This document shows positions 1 to 5,572 of a stretch of DNA of 5,572 bases, piece by piece. The first letter of the stretch is position 1; each line of letters starts with the position of its first letter. The notes under the pieces are model-generated. The model was given only the letters and a program-made list of their open reading frames with translations. It was not told the origin of the DNA and made no database searches. The DNA is from Oscillospiraceae bacterium (lineage in GTDB: Bacteria; Bacillota; Clostridia; Oscillospirales; CAG-272). The stretch is from contig SVQS01000129.1 in assembly GCA_015065205.1 (NCBI GenBank), forward strand, positions 1 through 5,572, given 5' to 3'. Both the position numbers and the translations under genes were made by a program.

Positions 1-1894
1 TTTCCTGTACGGGGTCTATCTTCTCGCTTCCCTCACGAATGGCACGGCGAACCGAGCGGCGCGCCTCGTCAAGCTCTTCGGTAAGGCGTTTTTCAGCCTC
101 TGCCTTTTTGGCTTTTTCGAGTTGAGAGAAGATAAACTCACTTGATACGCGGGCACTATCCAGCATTTGCTGTGCCTCGCGGCGGTTGCGTTCAATTTGG
201 CGTTCCACTTCAAAAAAGCGTGTTTTGATCTCTTTTTCGGCGTTCACCTTGAGTTGCTCGTAATCGCGCTTTAGCTGCATTGCCTCATCGCGTGCGCGAT
301 CAGCCTCCAGACGTGTGGCTTCGAGCTGCTCGATAACCTCTTCAAAGCGTTGATGGTCGCGATTGACGTTCTCTTTTGCAAGATTGATGATCTCTTCGGG
401 AAGCCCCAGCTTAGAGGAGATCGCAAACGCGTTGGATTTACCGGGCGTGCCGATCATAAGGCGATAGGTCGGCTTGAGCGTGGCAACGTCGAACTCACAG
501 GATGCGTTTTGCACACCCTCGGTGTCAAGAGCAAAGGTCTTGAGCTCTGTGTAGTGCGTGGTTGCCATGCAGAGCGCGCCTACGCGACGGACAGACTCGA
601 TAATGGCAATCGCCAAAGCCGCTCCCTCAACAGGATCTGTACCTGCGCCGAGTTCATCAAAGAGACAGAGAGAGTTTTCGTCAACCTCTTCCATCACACG
701 CACAATGTTGACCATATGCGAAGAAAAGGTAGAAAGAGATTGCTCAATGCTCTGCTCGTCGCCAATATCCACCAGCACGCGGCTGAACACACAAATAGAA
801 GAATCGGGCTCGGCGGGAATGTGCAACCCCGCTTGCGTCATCAGGGCAAACAATCCTACGGTTTTGAGCGTTACGGTCTTACCGCCCGTATTCGGACCTG
901 TGATGATAAGCGTATCGTATTCCCCACCGATGCGGATGTTGGTGGGAACGACCTTTTGGGGGTCGATGAGCGGATGTCTTGCGCGGCGCAATTCTACCGT
1001 TTGGTCACCCGAAATGCGGGGCTCGACCGCACCCATACGAAGCGAAAACTCAGCGCAGGTAAAGAGGAATGCAAGCTCGGTCAGATTCAGATAGTTGAGG
1101 CGTAACGACTCGGATGCCGCGCTGATGTCGGACGAAAAAGAATACAGAATACGCTCGATTTCGTGCTCCTCTTTGGAGTGCAGCATACGAAGCTCGTTGT
1201 TGGCATCCACCACCGCCATGGGTTCGACAAAGATGGTCGCGCCCGAGGACGACGTATCGTGAATAAGTCCCTTGAGCTCGTTTTTGCATTCTGCCTTTAC
1301 GGGAATAACATATCGTCCGTTACGCATCGTAACAATGTTATCCTGCAAAATTTTGGAGTACGAGCCGCTGATATAATGCTGCAGCGTCTCTTTGATGCGG
1401 TTGTTGGAGTCGCGAATCTTGCGGCGAATTTCGGCAAGCTCGCGGCTTGCTTCATCGGCAATCATATCCTCGGAAATAATCGAGCGCGAGATGCCATCCT
1501 CAAGATGGCGGTTGGAAAGCAGACGACCGAATATTTCGTCAAGCACCGTTTCAAAGGTGCGATTGGACTTGGCATACTCGCCCACTTGACGTGCGGAACG
1601 CAGAAGTCTGCCAACATCAAGGATCTCGCGCATCGAAAGAACAGCACCCTTGACGGCACGCTCGCAAGCATCGGAGACGTCAATAACCGTTCCAAAGGGC
1701 GGCATACCCTTGGTTTCAAGGAGCCTGCGCGCGTCGGTCGTGCGACGCTGTCGACGCAATACTTCAACGGCATCGCTCGATGGCGTCAATCTGCGTGCCA
1801 TGGCTTGCGCTCCCGCAGTAGGGGCACAATCGGCAAGCATTTCGCAGATCTTATCAAATTCGAGAGTGGTTAGTGTTTTTTGTGTAAAATTCAT
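1..1894 (-). CDS. mutS2: Endonuclease MutS2 (MutS paralogue, ribosome-collision/recombination ATPase), 3' end missing
   Basis: 631 codons are visible from an ATG at 1894-1892; the reading frame is open to the left edge. MutS2 is usually about 780-790 residues, so roughly 150 C-terminal residues, where the KOW-like segment and Smr nuclease domain normally sit, lie outside the window. Visible parts: an N-terminal core/lever region (about 1-300) with the MutS2-typical HDTSSSGATIFVEP at 212-225; a Walker A motif GPNTGGKT at 333-340 (bases 875-898); the family motif SLSTFSSHM at 386-394; Walker B LFDELGAGTDP with D413/E414; and the H-loop ATTHYTEL at 444-451. After GKSNAF (485-490) comes a long charged coiled-coil-like stretch (about 505-631). 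The mismatch-recognition domain I of true MutS is absent, as expected. In the family, MutS2 has been linked to suppression of recombination and, in Bacillus, to splitting of collided ribosomes; which applies here cannot be read from the sequence. The start overlaps the recO stop (ATGA). Confidence 0.96.
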   Translation of the reverse strand, partial: MNFTQKTLTTLEFDKICEMLADCAPTAGAQAMARRLTPSSDAVEVLRRQRRTTDARRLLETKGMPPFGTVIDVSDACERAVKGAVLSMREILDVGRLLRSARQVGEYAKSNRTFETVLDEIFGRLLSNRHLEDGISRSIISEDMIADEASRELAEIRRKIRDSNNRIKETLQHYISGSYSKILQDNIVTMRNGRYVIPVKAECKNELKGLIHDTSSSGATIFVEPMAVVDANNELRMLHSKEEHEIERILYSFSSDISAASESLRLNYLNLTELAFLFTCAEFSLRMGAVEPRISGDQTVELRRARHPLIDPQKVVPTNIRIGGEYDTLIITGPNTGGKTVTLKTVGLFALMTQAGLHIPAEPDSSICVFSRVLVDIGDEQSIEQSLSTFSSHMVNIVRVMEEVDENSLCLFDELGAGTDPVEGAALAIAIIESVRRVGALCMATTHYTELKTFALDTEGVQNASCEFDVATLKPTYRLMIGTPGKSNAFAISSKLGLPEEIINLAKENVNRDHQRFEEVIEQLEATRLEADRARDEAMQLKRDYEQLKVNAEKEIKTRFFEVERQIERNRREAQQMLDSARVSSEFIFSQLEKAKKAEAEKRLTEELDEARRSVRRAIREGSEKIDPVQE

Positions 1895-2721
1895 ACCTTG
1901 GTTTCCTTGTGCGTAACGGAATTACGCATTGTATGATAAAAATTAAGTGAATCAAAGCCTCTCTCGAGGTGAGAGAGAACATACGTTTGTGTGGCTCTTG
2001 CAAAATCATCTACATCGGATGCTTCTTCAAGCCCGAACGCGAACAATCGCTCAAGAGGAGCACACAGCACATAGCGCATTGCCGCAACAACGGCAGGTGT
2101 AAGCCCCATAACGGTCTCGCTTTCGCGAATGTCGTCATAGGCCGTATCGGTGAATTTTTTGACCTCTTTGCCCTTTGCAGAAAAGCACTCGGAGCAAAGA
2201 AGCGAGCCGTTCATAATATGCAGATAAAAATGCTCGTCTTGGTCTGTGCCGCACACCGAGCAAGCCCCCAAATCGGGGGCGTAGCCCGACATTGCCATAG
2301 CGCGCAATTCAAACGCGCCCTTGATGATCTGTTGCGGATAGAGGTCCTTGGAGATGGCGTAGAGTGCGTTGAGAAGCAGACGTAGCATTTCGGGAGCAGG
2401 TTCTCCCTCGTCGGTAAGCTCGCAGGCGAGGTCGCAGAGATATGCCGCGAGATTCAGACGGTCAATATCCATACTCAAAGCATAAAAATGCTGATAAGCA
2501 GAGCCGCCCTTGAGAATGTTGAAATCCCCACGGCGATAGTATTCAAAGTTTGCGTAGGTATAGAGCTGACTGATAGCGGTTTGCGGACCCTTGAGCGAAT
2601 GTCCACCCTTGGAAAGAATGGTGATTCTTCCTGTATCTGCCGTAAGCACCGACAGATAGCGGTCGTGGTCACCGTAGTCACGCACGCGCACAACAACACC
2701 GTCGATACTTTCGTGTCGCAT
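1891..2721 (-). CDS. recO: DNA repair protein RecO
   Basis: 276 residues, slightly longer than the roughly 240-260 usual in the family. RecO helps replace SSB with RecA on single-stranded DNA, acting with RecR in the RecFOR recombination-repair pathway in the cytoplasm. The N-terminal ~80 residues match the RecO OB fold (opening MRHESIDGVVVRVRDYGDHD, then a TxxxGRITILSKGGHSLKG segment around 29-45). A helical domain follows, with a zinc-finger-like pair C154-x2-C157 and C176-x2-C179, typical of Bacillota RecO. The ATG at 2721-2719 is chosen because AGAAAGGGAA lies just upstream at suitable spacing and the protein begins at the expected family position. It follows era by 18 bases, and its TGA overlaps the mutS2 ATG. 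No key residue appears to be missing; the last ~15 residues (after SLNFYH) look lineage-specific. Confidence 0.96.
   Translation of the reverse strand: MRHESIDGVVVRVRDYGDHDRYLSVLTADTGRITILSKGGHSLKGPQTAISQLYTYANFEYYRRGDFNILKGGSAYQHFYALSMDIDRLNLAAYLCDLACELTDEGEPAPEMLRLLLNALYAISKDLYPQQIIKGAFELRAMAMSGYAPDLGACSVCGTDQDEHFYLHIMNGSLLCSECFSAKGKEVKKFTDTAYDDIRESETVMGLTPAVVAAMRYVLCAPLERLFAFGLEEASDVDDFARATQTYVLSHLERGFDSLNFYHTMRNSVTHKETKV
1904..1908 (-). promoter_or_regulatory. Ribosome binding site of mutS2 inside recO
   Basis: AAGGA on the minus strand, 9 bases before the mutS2 ATG and within the last codons of recO. It supports the ATG at 1894-1892 as the true start and suggests translational coupling to recO through the ATGA overlap. 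Confidence 0.65.
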
Positions 2722-2726
2722 AGCAG

Positions 2727-2736
2727 TTCCCTTTCT
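2727..2736 (-). promoter_or_regulatory. Ribosome binding site of recO
   Basis: AGAAAGGGAA on the minus strand in the 18-base era-recO gap, with the GGGA core about 6 bases before the recO ATG. It fixes the recO start and fills most of the gap, leaving no room for a terminator. Confidence 0.6.
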
Positions 2737-2739
2737 GTA

Positions 2740-3624
2740 TTATTCCTCGGTGTAACCGAAATTGAGGATGCCGCGCGCACTGTCGCGCCAATTCTCCTTA
2801 ACCTTTACCCAAAGGTTGAGATAGACCTGCGCGTCAAGGAGCTTTTCCATATCCTCACGGGCATAAGAGCCAATGCGCTTGAGCGTTTCGCCGTTTTTGC
2901 CAACGAGGATGCCCTTGTGCGATGCCTTTTCACAAAAGATCTCGGCACGGATGCGAACAATGCTTCCCTCGTCGCGGTATTCCTCTACCACGATAGCAAC
3001 ACCGTGGGGAATCTCTTTATCAAGTGTGCGAAGGATCTTCTCGCGAATGATCTCAGCAACCATTTGACGTTGGGGCTGGTCGGTGATCATATCCTCGTCA
3101 TAGAACCAATCGCCCTCACGCAGAAGCTTGGAGCACTCGTCGAGCACTTCGTCAACATACTTCCCCTTTTTTGCGGAGATCGGCACAACAGCTTCGAAAT
3201 TGTGTGTGGCGGCATAGGCCGCAATCGTCTCTGCAATCTTCTCGCGGCGATAGAGGTCGACCTTGTTGAGCGCAAGAATGGCAGGCGTACCCGATTTTTT
3301 GAGATAGGCAATGATGCCTTCTTCTACGTCACCGGGAGCGTAACCCGCATCGGCTACAAGAATGACCATATCGCCCTCTTGCATGGTGCTGTTTGCTGTC
3401 TTGACCATAAAATCACCCAAGCTGTTTTGCGGTTTGAAGATGCCGGGGGTATCGAGAAAAACAAATTGATCCTCGCCGCGTGTTTCAATACCCGCAATAC
3501 GGTTGCGCGTAGTTTGCGGCTTGCTGGAAACAATGGCGATCTTCTCCCCCAGGATGCTATTGAGCAGGGTGGATTTGCCCACGTTTGGGCGACCTACAAT
3601 TGATATAAATCCGGTTCTTTTCAT
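2740..3624 (-). CDS. era: GTPase Era, 30S ribosome assembly factor
   Basis: Full-length at 294 residues (family about 295-300). Era is an essential or near-essential GTPase that binds the 3' end of 16S rRNA through its KH domain and assists late 30S assembly. The GTPase motifs are all present: G1 GRPNVGKS at 11-18, the switch I segment SKPQTTRNRI at 34-43, G3 DTPG at 58-61, G4 NKVD at 120-123 and G5 SAK at 150-152. The linker DQPQRQMVAEIIREKIL (182-198) leads into the KH domain, whose GxxG loop GKNG is at 242-245 inside GILVGKNGETLKRIG. The start ATG (3624-3622) is preceded by AAAAAGGAT and gives the standard MKRTGFISIVGRPNVGKS opening. Finding it downstream of ybeY agrees with their shared role at the 16S 3' end. 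The gene uses no TTA, CTA or TCA codons, which leaves the opposite strand open along its length. Confidence 0.98.
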   Translation of the reverse strand: MKRTGFISIVGRPNVGKSTLLNSILGEKIAIVSSKPQTTRNRIAGIETRGEDQFVFLDTPGIFKPQNSLGDFMVKTANSTMQEGDMVILVADAGYAPGDVEEGIIAYLKKSGTPAILALNKVDLYRREKIAETIAAYAATHNFEAVVPISAKKGKYVDEVLDECSKLLREGDWFYDEDMITDQPQRQMVAEIIREKILRTLDKEIPHGVAIVVEEYRDEGSIVRIRAEIFCEKASHKGILVGKNGETLKRIGSYAREDMEKLLDAQVYLNLWVKVKENWRDSARGILNFGYTEE

Positions 3625-3633
3625 AAATCAAAA

Positions 3634-3642
3634 ATCCTTTTT
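3634..3642 (-). promoter_or_regulatory. Ribosome binding site of era
   Basis: AAAAAGGAT on the minus strand in the 23-base gap after the membrane-protein gene. The AAGGA core is about 10 bases before the era ATG. No hairpin followed by a T-run is seen in the gap. Confidence 0.55.
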
Positions 3643-3647
3643 GTCGG

Positions 3648-4103
3648 TTAGTTTTGGGAAGCTGTAAGAAATTCTTCAAGCTTATCTGCTTCGCCCAAAA
3701 GATCTAATTCTTCCCGTGTATCCATATTCATAACATTGAGGGAAAACAGATATCCATGCTCTGCGGCAAAACTGACGGAAAGAACGAGGTCACTCTCGTG
3801 CATAACGGGGATGCGGTAAAAGGCATATTTCATCCCCTGCATCTCGGTCTCTTCGCGATAATCCTGAAATTTGGCAAAGTCACGCTGTTGCAGATTCTTT
3901 CCGCGCTCGGCAATGAAGACAAGCTCATCCACCGTCATTTCGGGGCGTTCTGCCTCACGACGCGCTTCGATAGTATCTTGGATGTAAGTAGCAACAAACG
4001 GAGCAAAGATAACGGCGATGCAGATTAGAAAGGTGATGATTTTGACATTGCGCGTAACAAAGTTTTCGGTCTTTCCCGCTGTGTCAATCTGCGTGCGTGC
4101 CAT
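3648..4103 (-). CDS. Unrecognised membrane-anchored protein, single N-terminal span
   Basis: 151 residues; I do not recognise a named family. A short polar N-terminus (1-19) is followed by one hydrophobic span at about 20-41 (IITFLICIAVIFAPFVATYI). The charge balance (R3, K11, R18, K21 before; an acidic-rich DTIEARREAERPE after) suggests N-in, C-out, with the soluble part (about 45-151) outside the membrane. There is no lipobox, and the span looks like a signal anchor rather than a cleaved signal. The soluble part reads TVDELVFIAERGKNLQQRDF (57-76), then alternating strand-like segments and a final acidic helix ending in EEFL. This layout loosely recalls a small extracytoplasmic domain common in clostridial lipoproteins (LxxLxxxGxxLxxxDFxxY, ending in a DxxxFI helix); that is memory-based inference. 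It has a strong ribosome binding site, sits 5 bases after ybeY and 23 before era, and so is surely a real operon member. In many Bacillota this slot holds dgkA and cdd; it resembles neither. Confidence 0.88.
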   Translation of the reverse strand: MARTQIDTAGKTENFVTRNVKIITFLICIAVIFAPFVATYIQDTIEARREAERPEMTVDELVFIAERGKNLQQRDFAKFQDYREETEMQGMKYAFYRIPVMHESDLVLSVSFAAEHGYLFSLNVMNMDTREELDLLGEADKLEEFLTASQN

Positions 4104-4108
4104 CTCTC

Positions 4109-4612
4109 TTATTCCTCCGTCTTAACGGCAAGCCCCATCAAATCCATAATTTCGCTTTGACGGCGGCGCATATCGACCTCGTCCTCCTCACCCGTCTCGT
4201 GGTCATAGCCCAAGAGGTGCAGCATAGAGTGCACGGTAAGGAAGGCTACCTCGCGCTCAAAGCTGTGGCCGTAGGTCTTAGCTTGGGATTTCGCCTTCTC
4301 CAAGGAAAGCACCACGTCACCAAGCATTCCCAGCATCTCATCCACGGGCGGCTCCTCGCTCTCTCCCTCGTAATCGAACAGAGGGAAAGAAAGCACGTCG
4401 GTTGCCTTATCGACACCACGGAACTTTTTGTTCAAATCGCGAATCTCGGCATTATCCACAAAGGAAACCGAAACCTCGCAGGGATTGCCGTATTGCTCGT
4501 AATCAAGTGTAGCTTCGATGGCTTCGCGAACAAGCATCTTAAGACGATAGGTCAGAGGAAGCTTGTCCTGATGGTTATCAAAGTAAATGCGCAAATTCAT
4601 TTTTCTATTCAT
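4109..4612 (-). CDS. ybeY: Endoribonuclease YbeY (rRNA maturation factor)
   Basis: 167 residues from the ATG at 4612-4610. YbeY is a zinc-dependent single-strand endoribonuclease involved in 16S rRNA 3'-end maturation and 70S quality control. The zinc motif HxxxHxxGxxH is present as HSMLHLLGYDH, with H128, H132 and H138. The upstream family signature FRGVDKATDVLSFP (64-77) and LGDVVLS (97-103) are also intact. The start is ambiguous. A GTG at 4624-4622 adds four residues (MRFT) and overlaps the phoH stop, but only weak purine-rich sequence precedes it. The ATG at 4612 has GAGG 6 bases upstream, so I prefer it. A further in-frame ATG at 4600 has no good binding site. It lies between phoH and the membrane-protein gene with almost no spacing, so it is likely co-transcribed and coupled with both. 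Confidence 0.95.
   Translation of the reverse strand: MNRKMNLRIYFDNHQDKLPLTYRLKMLVREAIEATLDYEQYGNPCEVSVSFVDNAEIRDLNKKFRGVDKATDVLSFPLFDYEGESEEPPVDEMLGMLGDVVLSLEKAKSQAKTYGHSFEREVAFLTVHSMLHLLGYDHETGEEDEVDMRRRQSEIMDLMGLAVKTEE
4113..4118 (-). promoter_or_regulatory. Ribosome binding site of the membrane-protein gene
   Basis: GGAGGA on the minus strand, 9 bases before the ATG at 4103-4101 and overlapping the last codons of ybeY. It is the best Shine-Dalgarno match in the window and is strong evidence that this unrecognised gene is translated from this start. Confidence 0.75.
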
Positions 4613-4617
4613 AGTAA

Positions 4618-4624
4618 ACCTCAC
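4618..4624 (-). promoter_or_regulatory. Ribosome binding site deciding the ybeY start
   Basis: GTGAGGT on the minus strand overlaps the phoH stop codon (TGA, 4623-4621) and lies 5 bases before the ATG at 4612-4610. The same bases include the alternative GTG start. As a Shine-Dalgarno element they favour the ATG and put ybeY translation directly behind phoH termination. Confidence 0.5.
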
Positions 4625-5572
4625 TTTGTGTTCTTGACGTCATTTTTTTCGGCACGCAGCTTTTGCTGCATTGCCGCACGGCGCTCAGCCTCACGGCGAG
4701 CAAGCTCTCTATCGTACTTTTCGTATGCCAAAATGATCTTTTGTACCAAGCGGTGACGAACAACGTCGCGCTCGTTGAAATAATGGATGCCGATGTCATC
4801 AATGCCATCCAGAATTTTGACAACCGTGGCAAGACCGCTCTTTTGCCCTTTGGGCAGGTCGGTTTGCGTCAGGTCACCCGTAACGACCGCCTTGGAGTTG
4901 AAGCCAAGACGCGTGAGAAACATTTTCATCTGCTCGGGGGTGGCATTTTGCGCCTCGTCGAGAATGATAAAGGAATCGTCAAGCGTGCGACCTCTCATAT
5001 AAGCCAAGGGGGCAATTTCAATCGTTCCCTTCTCTTGCAGGCGCTGATAGGTTTCGGCACCCAGCATCTCGTAAAGCGCATCGTAGAGAGGGCGCAAATA
5101 AGGGTCGATTTTGCTTTGCAGGTCGCCGGGCAAAAAGCCGAGCTTTTCACCCGCCTCGATCGCAGGACGCGTGAGAATGATACGTGTCACCTGCTTCTCC
5201 CGCAGGGCCTTGACAGCCATGGCAACGGCAAGGAAGGTCTTACCCGTGCCCGCAGGGCCTACACCGAGAACAATTGTATTCTTGCGAATGGAATCAACAT
5301 ATTGCTGTTGTCCAAGCGTTTTGGGCTTGATGGGTTTTCCGCGTGTGGTTACACAGATACAAGCATCCCCAAGAGCGGCAAGCTCCTTGGTTTGCCCGCC
5401 CGCAATCATATCGATAGCGTACTGCAAGGATTGCTCGGTGATGACCTCGGTTTTGGAAGAAAGGTCGTGCAGGTATGCCACACAATCAGCAGCAGCGTTC
5501 AGCATTTCCTCGTTATCGCCCTCAATAACAATCGAGTCACCCGACTCGGTCTCGCGGTTGCGGAGAGTTACA
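4621..5572 (-). CDS. phoH: PhoH-family P-loop ATPase (YbeZ/PhoH-like), 5' end missing
   Basis: 316 residues are visible. An internal ATG at 5505-5503 exists, but the frame stays open for 22 more codons to the window edge, and that stretch (VTLRNRETESGDSIVIEGDN) fits the N-terminal region of PhoH proteins. The true start is therefore upstream, probably about 30-35 residues away judging from Bacillus PhoH. Visible motifs (numbered from the first visible codon): Walker A GPAGTGKT at 105-112 (bases 5236-5259), LTRPAIEAGEKLGFLPGDL at about 133-151, DPYLRPLYDAL at 156-166, Walker B FIILDEAQN at 201-209, TGDLTQTDLP at 231-240 and DVVRHRLVQKII near 269-280. The family is a cytoplasmic NTPase linked to RNA metabolism, and a YbeY neighbour is its standard context; its exact activity is unsettled. 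After the core there is an Arg/Glu-rich tail of about 30 residues (RELARREAERRAAMQQKL...), probably a charged helix. The symbol follows common Bacillota usage. Confidence 0.95.
   Translation of the reverse strand, partial: VTLRNRETESGDSIVIEGDNEEMLNAAADCVAYLHDLSSKTEVITEQSLQYAIDMIAGGQTKELAALGDACICVTTRGKPIKPKTLGQQQYVDSIRKNTIVLGVGPAGTGKTFLAVAMAVKALREKQVTRIILTRPAIEAGEKLGFLPGDLQSKIDPYLRPLYDALYEMLGAETYQRLQEKGTIEIAPLAYMRGRTLDDSFIILDEAQNATPEQMKMFLTRLGFNSKAVVTGDLTQTDLPKGQKSGLATVVKILDGIDDIGIHYFNERDVVRHRLVQKIILAYEKYDRELARREAERRAAMQQKLRAEKNDVKNTK

Noticed and set aside
350..1105. 251-codon plus-strand open frame
   Set aside because: It is opposite and codon-aligned with mutS2, including the Walker A and Walker B region. 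The translated product shows no recognisable domain, and mutS2 is certain here.
1163..1873. 236-codon plus-strand open frame
   Set aside because: Codon-aligned shadow of the mutS2 N-terminal half; no recognisable product.
2722..2747. Possible extra small gene or leftover binding site (GAGGAATAA) between era and recO, where Bacillus has yqzL
   Set aside because: The gap is only 18 bases, no start codon follows the GAGGA at a usable distance, and the motif is simply the last codons of era. The ybeY end has the same bases by encoding the same residues.
2488..3603. 371-codon plus-strand open frame as a possible antisense gene
   Set aside because: Shadow of era and the recO 5' end, caused by avoidance of TTA, CTA and TCA codons. 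Era is complete with all its motifs.
3625..3647. T-rich and A-rich bases before era as a terminator or promoter
   Set aside because: Only 23 bases, no stem of useful length and no recognisable -35/-10 pair; they are explained by the era ribosome binding site.
4097..4756. 219-codon plus-strand open frame
   Set aside because: Codon-aligned with ybeY and running into the 3' end of phoH; the product has no recognisable domain.
5294..5485. 63-codon minus-strand open frame inside phoH
   Set aside because: It is in a different frame of the certain phoH coding region, has no recognisable product and no need for separate explanation.
5503..5505. ATG inside phoH as its start, giving a 294-residue protein
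   Set aside because: The frame continues open upstream to the edge with residues that fit the PhoH N-terminal region, so this is an internal methionine of a partial gene.

Overview
The window is a compact stretch of bacterial chromosome in which every supported gene lies on the minus strand. In transcription order (right to left) they are phoH (5' end cut by the window edge), ybeY, an unrecognised single-span membrane protein, era, recO and mutS2 (3' end cut by the other edge). The gene set (a PhoH-YbeY-Era-RecO run followed by a MutS2 with the Bacillus-type motif set) and the strong AGGAGG-like ribosome binding sites point to Bacillota, most likely a gut-type Clostridia lineage. Base composition looks near 50% GC by eye. 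The assignment to class is inference; no rRNA or tRNA is present to confirm it.

Layout: phoH (4621-5572, partial) is separated from ybeY by 8 bases if ybeY starts at its ATG, or overlaps it by 3 bases if ybeY starts at the upstream GTG. ybeY to the membrane-protein gene is 5 bases, that gene to era 23 bases, era to recO 18 bases, and recO overlaps mutS2 in an ATGA junction. No gap is long enough for a convincing internal terminator or promoter, so the run reads as one operon whose promoter and terminator both lie outside the window. There is no gene-free stretch over 300 bases, and no RNA gene, mobile element, CRISPR array or notable repeat was seen.

How the genes fit together: YbeY (16S rRNA 3'-end maturation and ribosome quality control), Era (binds the 16S 3' end during 30S assembly) and PhoH (RNA-associated P-loop ATPase often next to YbeY) form a ribosome and RNA maturation module. 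RecO loads RecA on SSB-coated DNA. MutS2 is known both as a recombination-related MutS paralogue and, in Bacillus, as a factor acting on collided ribosomes, so it fits either theme.

This is essentially a housekeeping region. The least explained element is the 151-residue membrane-anchored protein between ybeY and era, in the place where many Bacillota carry dgkA and cdd. pgpH (the HD-hydrolase gene often between phoH and ybeY) is also absent. I found no evidence of an exotic system such as a defence island, biosynthetic cluster or mobile element. The many long plus-strand open frames are codon-aligned shadows of the real genes.
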